Below are positions 6,554 to 14,373 of a stretch of DNA of 24,229 nt, piece by piece. Source of the DNA: Butyricicoccus sp. (GTDB lineage: Bacteria; Bacillota; Clostridia; Oscillospirales; Butyricicoccaceae). Position 1 is the first letter of the stretch; the number at the start of each line of letters is the position of its first letter. The notes beneath the pieces are model-generated. The model was given only the letters and a program-made list of their open reading frames with translations. It searched no databases and was not told the DNA's origin. The stretch is taken from assembly GCA_031293105.1 (NCBI GenBank), contig JAUMSA010000290.1:1-24229 (forward strand), written 5' to 3'. Position numbers and translations under genes: made by a program.

Positions 6554-9500
6554 TTATGGGAGCAATTTTACCATGAGTGTAAATGTTTCCGCACGGAGGA
6601 TGGGACGCTCGAGGTGCAGGCTGCCGTCCTCATAGCCGCTGAGCATGCCCTTGGCAATCAGACCGGCGGCGCTGGCCTTGGCGTATTCCGGGATATTCGC
6701 CGCATCGGTGAACCGGTCGAGCACGCTCAGATCCTCACCCGCCAGGTTTGCGGCACGGGCGACCATGGTGACCACTTCGGCGCGGGTCGCGCGGTCCTGG
6801 CCGTTCATGTGGCCCTTTTCATCACCTTGCAGGATACCAGCCTTCTTGGCGGTTGCCAGGATGTCCTTGGCCCAGGCCGAGGAGCGGTCGCCCTGCGCGA
6901 TGGTACCGGTTTCGGTGATCGGGATGTTTTTCGTCTTCAGGAGAACGGTCGCCACTTCCTCGCGGGTGATGGTGTCATCCGGGCGGATATAGCCGTTGCC
7001 TGCATCGCCGCTGACGATTTTGTTTTCGATCATCTTCTGAATGGTGTCATATGCCCAGTGGGTCTTGGGCACATCGGCGCCGATCGTGCTGGTTCCGCCG
7101 GTGCTGCCTGTAGCTTCGGCTGTTGCGTCGGCCTTGCCCGAATAATCGTCAAAGTCGGCTGCATAATCCTTGAGAAAATCGACCGGCTGATAACCGGCTG
7201 CGCCTTCAAACGAGCCCTTGTTCCAGGCGGCCAGAGTCGCCCAAGTGGTGCTATCGCCCGCGTTTACCGTGTAGGAATGGATGACCGGCACATCGGTCGC
7301 CTTTTCGGTCACCGATGCGTGCAGGTCGGTCACGATGCGTACATACTTGGCGTCGCCCAGGTCGGACAGGTCGATGGTGCCCTTGCCGTCCTTGAGGTCC
7401 GCGCTCTTGCTGTTCTTGGCCGTCTTGCCATCGTCCGATGCTTCGACGGTGAGCTTAGCCGATGCTGCGCCCGGAATGGAAACATCATAGGCCAAGTCCT
7501 TCAAGCTACCGCTGACGGCGCGCCATTCGGTGGTGTGCTTGCCGTCGGTGACGATGTTCTTGGGGTTAAAGTCCAGCCAAACGACCAGGTTTTCGCTCTT
7601 CGGGCCCTTGGACTGGGGTGCTGCATAGATGGCTGCATTTTCCGCAGCCGACAGCTTGGTCTTGTAGAAACGAATCTGGCCAATGTCACCGGTGAGCATG
7701 GTATGGGTCTTGCCGCGGTTGCGGTTTGTCAGTAGGTGACGGTGGAACGAGAAACCGGCATACATCGAAGCGCCCGGCCAGTTTTTGATCTCGGAATCAA
7801 AGTCCGGGGCATCGATCGAGCCCGACTGCTTGGTGTTTTCCCAGCTGGTGCCGCCGGTCGCACGGTCAAAGCCGCCCGTGTACTGGACCCACTTGCCCAG
7901 CTGGACGCCTGCGCCGTCGATCGAGTCGTCATCGTTCCAGAAATATTCGCCGTTGTCGTTGTTAAAGCCAACGCCGTAGGTGACCATGCCGGTCTGGCGG
8001 ACCGCCATACGGAAGAGGTAGTTGGTGCCATAGCTGATGGAAGCGCCCTTGACGAGCAGCGGGTTGTGGTCCCATTCGCCTTCCTTGGCCAGCCGGTCGA
8101 CATTGGCCCAGACCATACCGGTCACGCCATTGTCGATGGTGTAGTTGCGGTTGTCCGGGATTTCGACATAGTCGTCCACGCCGTCGAGCGACAGGCCATA
8201 GCCGCCGTCATACTGCACTAGTGTCGGATTGCCGCGAATCAGGCCGTCGTTGCCCATGCCGGACTGGTCCTTGACGACCGGCACGCCCTGGATATCGCCC
8301 AGGATGGTGACCGTCTGCGCCGGGGCGTCCCCGATGGTAACCGGATAGTCCCCGCCTGCCGGGAAGGTGTAGGTAAATTCTACGGTCTTGGTTTCGCCCG
8401 CCTGGAGCGCAACCGACTGCGTGCCCAGGGTCTGACCGTTTACCTTAAACGGAACGGTCGCGGTGCCGCTTTCATTGCCGATGTTCTTAACGTCTGCCTT
8501 GATGTGCAGGCGGTCGCTGGTCAGGTCGCTGACCTCACCGTCTCCCAGCTTGACGCGCAGATTGCTGTACGCATACGTCGCGCTGCGGAAGCCGACGTCG
8601 ACCGTCTTGGAGTAGCCTGCCATGGTGAGCGTATGTTTGCCCAATTCGAGCAGACTCAGTTCGCCCGACAGTTCGCGCGACTCGCCCGGATTCAGGGCTA
8701 TGACGCGGCTGGTCGCCGGGTCGCCAAATTCATAGAGATACCGGTCCTTGCCGTTGTCGCTGACCTTGAACGCGACAGCCGCCAGGCCCTTGCCCGTATT
8801 GGTCACCTTGGCGGAAACCTTGACGGTGCCGCTCGACAGGACCGAATCGGGCGTGATGGAAATGTTGTCAAATTGCAGCGAGGGGTCGCCGTTCGTGATG
8901 GATACGGTTTCCACAATCTTCTCTTCGCTGCCGCTCAGGCCCACATTGGAGTAGGTCAGCACGTCGCCGCGGACGGTGCACTGGAGCATGTCGCCCTTAC
9001 CGGTGGCGAGGATTTCGGGGAAATTCTCGTTCGGGCGCGTGGTATCCGAGCCCAGATCGACCTTGGCGTCGCCGATACGGGCGTCGCCCTGGGTGACATA
9101 CAGCGTCTTAGCGCCGCGGGTGGGGTCACTGGAAACGCCGCGCGAATAAACGTGAGTGTGGCCCCCGAACATGATGTTCACATTGCCAGCCTCGGCAATG
9201 GCCGGGATGTACTTGCGGGTCAGATCGTCCTCATAGGGATGGTGCATGGTGAGGATGCGGAAATCCGCGTTTTTGGCTTCGGCCGATGCCAAATCATCCT
9301 TCAGCCAGTTAAGCGAATCGTCGACCAGCTTACGGGTGGCGGCATCGACCGTGCCACCAGAAGAGGAATTGAGCTCGAACAGCGACCAAGGGTTGCTGTC
9401 CATCATGGTGATATGGATTCCGCCTACATTGAAGGAAATATTGCGGCCATTCTCGTTCGAATGGTACTGTTCCTTCTGAATTTTGGAGATGTATTCGTCA

Positions 9501-10138
9501 AAATAAACGCCATAGTCGTGGTTGCCGCTGTTGTAGATAACCGGCACGTTGTGCAAAAAGTCACCCGCGTTGCGGAACCAATAGGCAAACTGATCTTTCT
9601 GGCTGCCTGTCCCTTCGACGGTGTCGCCGGTGTGCAGGATAAAGTGCGGGTCGAATTTGGTGATGGCCGCCGAGACCTGTTCGGCGGTTTCAAAGCGGTG
9701 GCTGTCGCTGACCACCACGAACCGGATTTCTTCCGGGTTGGTGGGCAGGGTGCGGAACGAACCCTGGACCGACTGCCCATTTTCGGCCTTGACTTCATAG
9801 ACATACTTGGTGTCCGGGGTCAGACCGGTCAGGCGGGCACGGTATAGGTACATCGGTTTGCCCTGGAAGACTTCGCCTTCCTCCACGGCCACGTCCAGCG
9901 TCTGCATGGTGTCGGCCGAGGTGCCGTAGGACAGGGTGGATTTCATGGGGCTGTCCAGCTCCCAGGCAACCACCATGCCGTCGGTCTTGGGGGTGAGCAG
10001 GTAAGGCCCTGCCAAAAACGATGCCGGGCCGTTTTGTTCGTTGACCGCCAGCGCCTGCATGGGCAGCATGGTCAGCACCATCGCCCAGGCCAGAAGGAAG
10101 CTGACAATCCGGCTCTTACGCAAAAACTGCTTTTTCAT
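6554..10138 (-). CDS. Secreted S-layer-anchored metallophosphoesterase with LamG-like and three SLH domains
   Basis: A 1194-residue exported enzyme. Residues 1-31 are a signal peptide (basic start, hydrophobic core, ending MQALA). A purple-acid-phosphatase-like FnIII domain (about 42-132) precedes a calcineurin-like phosphoesterase domain (138-350) with all metal motifs visible: D145-x-H147, G171-D172, N206-H207-D208, H299-H300 and G326-H-T-H329. Two CARDB-like beta-sandwich regions (about 420-510 and 520-612) follow, then a LamG/concanavalin-like domain (about 622-840), an ill-defined stretch rich in K/D/T (850-1010), and three SLH repeats (about 1021-1066, 1084-1130, 1141-1194), which attach proteins to cell-wall polymers. 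It should hydrolyse phosphate mono- or diesters outside the cell. The start at 10138 follows AAGAGGAG; a GTG at 10150 is in frame but sits against the ribosome site. It lies 40 bases after a binding lipoprotein gene with no visible promoter between, so the two may be co-transcribed. Confidence 0.93.
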   Translation of the reverse strand: MKKQFLRKSRIVSFLLAWAMVLTMLPMQALAVNEQNGPASFLAGPYLLTPKTDGMVVAWELDSPMKSTLSYGTSADTMQTLDVAVEEGEVFQGKPMYLYRARLTGLTPDTKYVYEVKAENGQSVQGSFRTLPTNPEEIRFVVVSDSHRFETAEQVSAAITKFDPHFILHTGDTVEGTGSQKDQFAYWFRNAGDFLHNVPVIYNSGNHDYGVYFDEYISKIQKEQYHSNENGRNISFNVGGIHITMMDSNPWSLFELNSSSGGTVDAATRKLVDDSLNWLKDDLASAEAKNADFRILTMHHPYEDDLTRKYIPAIAEAGNVNIMFGGHTHVYSRGVSSDPTRGAKTLYVTQGDARIGDAKVDLGSDTTRPNENFPEILATGKGDMLQCTVRGDVLTYSNVGLSGSEEKIVETVSITNGDPSLQFDNISITPDSVLSSGTVKVSAKVTNTGKGLAAVAFKVSDNGKDRYLYEFGDPATSRVIALNPGESRELSGELSLLELGKHTLTMAGYSKTVDVGFRSATYAYSNLRVKLGDGEVSDLTSDRLHIKADVKNIGNESGTATVPFKVNGQTLGTQSVALQAGETKTVEFTYTFPAGGDYPVTIGDAPAQTVTILGDIQGVPVVKDQSGMGNDGLIRGNPTLVQYDGGYGLSLDGVDDYVEIPDNRNYTIDNGVTGMVWANVDRLAKEGEWDHNPLLVKGASISYGTNYLFRMAVRQTGMVTYGVGFNNDNGEYFWNDDDSIDGAGVQLGKWVQYTGGFDRATGGTSWENTKQSGSIDAPDFDSEIKNWPGASMYAGFSFHRHLLTNRNRGKTHTMLTGDIGQIRFYKTKLSAAENAAIYAAPQSKGPKSENLVVWLDFNPKNIVTDGKHTTEWRAVSGSLKDLAYDVSIPGAASAKLTVEASDDGKTAKNSKSADLKDGKGTIDLSDLGDAKYVRIVTDLHASVTEKATDVPVIHSYTVNAGDSTTWATLAAWNKGSFEGAAGYQPVDFLKDYAADFDDYSGKADATAEATGSTGGTSTIGADVPKTHWAYDTIQKMIENKIVSGDAGNGYIRPDDTITREEVATVLLKTKNIPITETGTIAQGDRSSAWAKDILATAKKAGILQGDEKGHMNGQDRATRAEVVTMVARAANLAGEDLSVLDRFTDAANIPEYAKASAAGLIAKGMLSGYEDGSLHLERPILRAETFTLMVKLLP

Positions 10139-10178
10139 CGCATATCGCACTCCTCTTTTTCAGTGCAGCAATTGCGGG

Positions 10179-11294
10179 TCAGTCTGACCGCGGGGATCGC
10201 GCTCGCTCGATCCGGTCGCAGAATTGCTGGCTGAGTGTTTTTTGGACTGTGCCTGCCCACGAGGAGTCGGATTCAATCGGGTCGAGGGTGCTCAGTTCGG
10301 GCAGCCCATCGGCCGTGCGCGCCGAAGCGTTCACCGGCAGACGGCAGCTTTTAGCCTCGAGAAAGCATTCCTGTCCCCGGCGAGACAAAAACCAATCGAT
10401 GAACCGTTTGGCATTTTCCCGCTCGTCCGGCGGGCCGCCTCCCACCAAAGCACAGGCGCCCACCTCCACAGCAGTTCCATCCTGCGGATACCGCAGCTCA
10501 ACCGGATACCCGTCCAACGCCGCCCGCCTTCCATCGTGGGAAAAGGCAATCCCTACGGCCACTTCCCCGGTTTTGACCGCATCCACCGGCCCCAGCCCGC
10601 TGGATGTATAAAACGCGACGTTCTCGTCCAATGCGGCGAAGTAAGTCCACGCCACCGGTTCGCCCAGTTTCTGCATCAGCGCTGCCAGAACGGTGTACGA
10701 CGTGCCCGAACTGCGCGGGGACGCCATGACCACCTGCCCGGCAAAAGCCGGGTCCAGCAGGTCATCCCAGGTGTCCGGATAGGGGGTCCCGGTCCGGCTG
10801 AACCATTCCTGGTTGCACACAAACCCGATCACACCGATGTAGATGGGGTTCCAGTAGCCCTGTGCATCGCAATAGGCTTCGGGCACGTTTTGCAGCTGGC
10901 TGCTTTGATACGGCTCCAAAAGCCCGGCCTGGGCGGCATTTTCATAATGTTCCGACGGCCCACCCAACACGACGGATGCGCGCGGGGCATCCCTTTCCTG
11001 CTCCACACGCTGCATCATTTCGCCGGCGGATAGCCGCTCGCATTGGACTTCAATCCCGGTATCCTTGGTAAAAGCATGCAGGTATACGGGTAATTCCTCT
11101 TCGGGTAATGCGCTGTACACCGTCAGTCTGCCACCTGACGCCGCCTGCCCGGCGGGCGGCGGCGATGCATCGGCCTGCGGCTGTTCGGGCGGCTCCTGCG
11201 GGGTGCACCCGCAAAGCAGCCAGGCAGCCAAACCGGCCAGCACCAGACAGCGTCTTACCGCTTGGAAACGGCACAGTCCTCCTTTCCTGCTCAT
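10179..11294 (-). CDS. FbpA/AfuA/HptA-type periplasmic-binding lipoprotein (orphan, no permease)
   Basis: A 371-residue lipoprotein. The signal peptide ends in LLCGC (lipobox; Cys at about 30) and is followed by a Pro/Gln/Ala-rich linker. The mature part is a class-II solute-binding fold: LTVYSALPEEELPVYLHAFTKDTGIEVQ at the start, then a VLGGPSEHYENAAQAGLLEPY segment, PDTWDDLLDPAFAGQVVMASPRSSGTSYT, and GEVAVGIAFSHD. This pattern is that of the Fe(III)/hexose-phosphate/phosphonate group (FbpA, AfuA, PgtC, HptA). No ABC permease or ATPase is adjacent. Instead it follows a YesM/YesN-type two-component system, as HptA does in the HptRSA phosphate-ester sensing system of Staphylococcus. A sensor role is therefore inferred. 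The ATG at 11294 is uncertain: a strong AGGAAAGGAGG lies inside the frame at 11288-11278, while TATAAT overlaps the ATG. The ligand is unknown. Confidence 0.85.
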   Translation of the reverse strand: MSRKGGLCRFQAVRRCLVLAGLAAWLLCGCTPQEPPEQPQADASPPPAGQAASGGRLTVYSALPEEELPVYLHAFTKDTGIEVQCERLSAGEMMQRVEQERDAPRASVVLGGPSEHYENAAQAGLLEPYQSSQLQNVPEAYCDAQGYWNPIYIGVIGFVCNQEWFSRTGTPYPDTWDDLLDPAFAGQVVMASPRSSGTSYTVLAALMQKLGEPVAWTYFAALDENVAFYTSSGLGPVDAVKTGEVAVGIAFSHDGRRAALDGYPVELRYPQDGTAVEVGACALVGGGPPDERENAKRFIDWFLSRRGQECFLEAKSCRLPVNASARTADGLPELSTLDPIESDSSWAGTVQKTLSQQFCDRIERARSPRSD

Positions 11295-11301
11295 TATAGC
11301 A
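11293..11301 (-). promoter_or_regulatory. Extended -10 element overlapping the start of the binding-lipoprotein gene
   Basis: The minus strand reads TGCTATAAT (11301-11293), and its final AT is shared with the annotated ATG (11294-11292). If used as a promoter, transcription would start near 11286, downstream of that ATG, and the ribosome site AGGAAAGGAGG (11288-11278) would be almost at the 5' end. No clear -35 is present. Confidence 0.4.
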
Positions 11302-11341
11302 ATCCACCCCTTTGCGCCGCCATCTGCCCGCTTATGAGAAA

Positions 11342-11372
11342 AAATCCCTTTTGCCGGACGGACGGCGGATTT
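11342..11372 (-). terminator. Probable terminator after the response-regulator gene
   Basis: On the minus strand AAATCC-GCCG ... CGGC-(AAAAG)-GGATTT can pair as a bulged 10-bp stem, followed by TTTC. It lies 27 bases after the response-regulator stop. The bulge makes it only moderately convincing. Confidence 0.45.
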
Positions 11373-11398
11373 CTTTGTTTTCTTCCGATATTTTTTTG

Positions 11399-12949
11399 CT
11401 ATTGTGTCGCGGCGCGGTAATCGCGCGGCGACTGGCCGGTGCGTTTTTTGAACAAATAACTGAAATAATTGGGGTCGTGATAGCCCACATCGAAGGCAAT
11501 GTCGCTCATTTTGTCCTTGGTGGTGCGCAGCCGCTCCTTAGCAGCCTCGATGCGCACCCGGGTCAGGTATTCGACAAAAGTTTCCCCGGTCTGCTGGGAA
11601 AAGACGGTCGAAAAATGGTTGGGGCTAAAGCCCACGGCCGCCGCCACGGCGTGCAGCGACAGCTCTTCCTCGGGATAGTGGGCGGCAATGTATTCCTGCG
11701 CCCGTTGGATTTCGGCGGCATAGCGCACCTGACCGCTGCCCGCCCGGCGGCCAATCACCTGCCGGAGCGCATCGGCGGCATACCCGAGCGTGCTTTCACG
11801 GGTCTGCGCCGCGCGCAGCACCTGCTGCGGGTCCTGTTCCCAGGTCTTTTCGCCGCTGTCCAGCCGCGCGGCGGTGACCAGCAAATCCATCAGCAGGTAA
11901 TACCGGTACAAGACGCTTTGGATGTCGTCGTCGGACACTCCGCCGAAGTGGTTTTCGAGCAGCACCGGGATGTCGTCCAGCCGGGCATGCCGCAGCTTTT
12001 CCACCAGCGGCACATTGGCCCGGATGTCAAACCGCCGCCCCTCCTCGGGGGCGGGCAGGTCGCCATATCCGGCAATGCCGCCCGAAAGGCCGCGCAACTG
12101 TCCGGCCGCCTGCCGGGCCTGCTGGTAGGACTGCGGCAGGCCGCTGAGCCGGTCGGCGGCTTCGCCGATGCCGACCTGTACGTCCATGCCGAGCACCTGA
12201 TGCAGCTCGTGGCAGATACTCTGCGCCACAGCATAGGCGCGGTCACGCACCGCGCTGCTGTCATCGCCCAGGATGAGCCACACCAGCCGGTCACTGCCCT
12301 CAAAAAACCAGACGACATCGCTCTGCTGGGCAAACAGATGCTCAAGGACCGCGCGAATCTGCTGCCGCACCGCGCTGTCCGCCCCGCAGGCGGCCTGGCT
12401 GACCACATAAGACCGCGCCGTGAGCGACAGGTTCCACTCGCGTGCCTGTTCGATGGCCTGGGCGGTCGACATGCCGCCGGTCAGCAGTTCGCTGAGGAAG
12501 TGGCTGCGCAGAACATCCTGCTCCTCCTCCCGCCGCCGGGAATGCTGGGCAGCGGCGCGCAATCGTTCGCGCTCTTCGTGGATGCGCTGCCCGGTCTGTT
12601 CGAGCACATCTAGCAGCTTGTGCGAATCGACTGGCTTTAAAATATAGGCATCCGCCTGCAAGGAGATGGCGCGCTGGGCATATTCAAACTCATCGTGCCC
12701 GCTTAGAAAAATAATCCGCACCCAGGGCATGGCCTTGCGCACCAGCTCGGCCAATTCCAGCCCATCCATAAACGGCATGCGCACATCGGTGATGAGGATA
12801 TCGGGCTTGATTTCCAGCAGCACCGGCAGCGCCATCTCGCCGTCCGGGGCTTCGCCCGTAAAGGAAAAGCGGCCGTCCGACCGGTCAAGCGCATTGCGGA
12901 TTCCGGTGCGTATGATCTCTTCATCGTCCACGACAAAAACGCGAAACAT
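11399..12949 (-). CDS. YesN-type response regulator with AraC HTH output
   Basis: A 516-residue DNA-binding response regulator. The receiver domain (1-120) has the acidic pair D8/D9, phospho-acceptor D55 in ILITDVRMP, and K105 in AYILKPVD. A long middle region (about 125-400) contains a signal-type domain common in YesN regulators (LTARSYVVSQAA..., DVVWFFEGSDRLVWLILGDD). The C-terminus (about 410-516) is a full AraC double HTH: LSLHAVAAAVGFSPNHFSTVFSQQTGETF and then MSDIAFDVGYHDPNYFSYLFKKRTGQSPRDYR. Its ATG shares one base with the stop of the kinase gene (TGATG), so translation is coupled. Regulators of this type usually activate sugar or sugar-phosphate uptake genes nearby. The obvious local targets are the binding lipoprotein and the phosphoesterase (inference). 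Confidence 0.96.
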   Translation of the reverse strand: MFRVFVVDDEEIIRTGIRNALDRSDGRFSFTGEAPDGEMALPVLLEIKPDILITDVRMPFMDGLELAELVRKAMPWVRIIFLSGHDEFEYAQRAISLQADAYILKPVDSHKLLDVLEQTGQRIHEERERLRAAAQHSRRREEEQDVLRSHFLSELLTGGMSTAQAIEQAREWNLSLTARSYVVSQAACGADSAVRQQIRAVLEHLFAQQSDVVWFFEGSDRLVWLILGDDSSAVRDRAYAVAQSICHELHQVLGMDVQVGIGEAADRLSGLPQSYQQARQAAGQLRGLSGGIAGYGDLPAPEEGRRFDIRANVPLVEKLRHARLDDIPVLLENHFGGVSDDDIQSVLYRYYLLMDLLVTAARLDSGEKTWEQDPQQVLRAAQTRESTLGYAADALRQVIGRRAGSGQVRYAAEIQRAQEYIAAHYPEEELSLHAVAAAVGFSPNHFSTVFSQQTGETFVEYLTRVRIEAAKERLRTTKDKMSDIAFDVGYHDPNYFSYLFKKRTGQSPRDYRAATQ

Positions 12950-14373
12950 CAGTCATCCTTCCTTTCTGGCCCCGTACAGGGCAGGGCAAACCGCACGGTC
13001 GTCCCGTGGTGCCACTCGCTTTCGATCTCCAGCCCGCGGCCGCCATACAGCCGCAGCCGCTGGGTGATGTTGCGCAGGCCATACCCGCTCGTGCCACCCG
13101 GCTGTTCTAAGCGCTGCCGCAGGGCATGCAGCTCTTCTTCTGTCATGCCCACGCCGTCATCCTGCACGGCAAAGACCATCCAGTCGCCCTCCCGCCGGCC
13201 AGTAATGCGCAGCAGGCCCCGGCCGCGCTTGTTCTTGATGCCATGGTAGATGGCATTTTCGACCAAGGGTTGTAGCATGAGTTTGAGCATCCGCTGGCCG
13301 GCGAGCGCCGAGTCGATGTCGATCTCATAGCGCATGCGGCTGCCATATCGGAACGCCTGGATGCACAAATAGCTGCGCACGTGCTGTTCTTCCTTTTCGA
13401 CCTCAATAAAATCCTGGCCGCCGCTTAGGCTGATGCGCAAAAAGTCGGTGAAGGCCAGCGTCACCTCGACCACTTCGCGCGTGCGGCCCTCCTCGGCCAG
13501 CCACACAATGGTTTCCAGGGTGTTGTATACAAAATGCGGGGTGATCTGCGCCTGCAAGGCGCGCAGTTCGGTCTTTTTAAGCGTCTTTTCCTGCTCGACC
13601 TGCTCGGCGATCAGACGGTCGAGCTGTTCGGCCATGCGGTTTAAATCCATGGCCAAGGGATACAGCTCGGCGATCGGCGGCGTGGGCAGGCGGACGGCCA
13701 AATCGCCTTTGGCGATGCGTGCCGCCATTTCCTCCATCTGCCGGATGGGGGCATGGATGGCGTGTTCCACCCGCCGGTGCGACCGCACAGCGGCATACAC
13801 CGCGCCACCAACGGTCAGCACGGTCAGGACAGCCAGCAGCCAGGTGAGCAGGCTGATGCGCCGGTTGAGTGCCGCCATCTGGGTGATGGTTTCGGCTGCA
13901 TATTGGTCTAGCATGTCGGCAGCCAGACCGGTCACGCTGGTGATTTCCTGATACAGGCTCTCATTGCGGCTGACCGCCGCGCCCTGCTCCATCTGCTGGC
14001 CCAGTTCGGTGATATACCCCTCCATGGTGTCGGTCGCCCGCACAGCGGCATGGAGGTATTTCTGCTGTTCTTCGGCCTCGGTCTGCTGCATATTTTGCAA
14101 GAGCCCCTCCAGCGACTGCTGCAAAGTGTCCTGCTCCCCAGCGTCGAACGGCTTACGTCCGGATACAATCTTCCAGATTTCGCCCGGCAATTCCTGCTCC
14201 AAGATGTTCTTGGCGCGCACGGCGCAATCGATGCGACCAATGACCCCGTTGTATTGGTGGACAAACAGCAGCAGCACCAGCAGCGTGACCGCCAATGGCA
14301 CGGTCAGGCTCAGGATAATGGTGCCGTACGACTGCTGCAAAACCGCGCCGATACTCTTACGTATTTTTCTCAT
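12949..14373 (-). CDS. YesM/LytS-type sensor histidine kinase
   Basis: A 474-residue membrane kinase. TM helices lie at about 18-38 and 173-196, flanking a ~130-residue extracytoplasmic helical sensor (QQSLEGLLQNMQQTEAEEQQKYL...). A HAMP linker (about 195-255) follows. The His_kinase domain (PF06580) has phospho-acceptor H280 in LQAQITPHFVYNTLE. The ATPase has the N box (N373 in LVENAIYHGIK), G1 (DDGVGM 405-410) and G2 (GYGLRN 430-435), so it should be active. The ATG overlaps the stop of the upstream binding-protein gene (ATGA), and its own stop overlaps the regulator start, so the three are translated together. The all-helical extracytoplasmic domain fits signal input from a docked binding protein rather than direct ligand binding (inference from XylF-LytS and HptA-HptS systems). 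Confidence 0.96.
   Translation of the reverse strand: MRKIRKSIGAVLQQSYGTIILSLTVPLAVTLLVLLLFVHQYNGVIGRIDCAVRAKNILEQELPGEIWKIVSGRKPFDAGEQDTLQQSLEGLLQNMQQTEAEEQQKYLHAAVRATDTMEGYITELGQQMEQGAAVSRNESLYQEITSVTGLAADMLDQYAAETITQMAALNRRISLLTWLLAVLTVLTVGGAVYAAVRSHRRVEHAIHAPIRQMEEMAARIAKGDLAVRLPTPPIAELYPLAMDLNRMAEQLDRLIAEQVEQEKTLKKTELRALQAQITPHFVYNTLETIVWLAEEGRTREVVEVTLAFTDFLRISLSGGQDFIEVEKEEQHVRSYLCIQAFRYGSRMRYEIDIDSALAGQRMLKLMLQPLVENAIYHGIKNKRGRGLLRITGRREGDWMVFAVQDDGVGMTEEELHALRQRLEQPGGTSGYGLRNITQRLRLYGGRGLEIESEWHHGTTVRFALPCTGPERKDD

Noticed and set aside
8504..9847. Plus-strand open frame (447 codons) opposite the phosphoesterase
   Set aside because: The minus strand encodes intact metallophosphoesterase motifs here. 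The antisense product has no recognisable domain or ribosome site.
11312..12613. Plus-strand open frame (433 codons) opposite the response regulator
   Set aside because: The minus strand has receiver and AraC HTH motifs. The antisense product is rich in G, H and P with no family signature.
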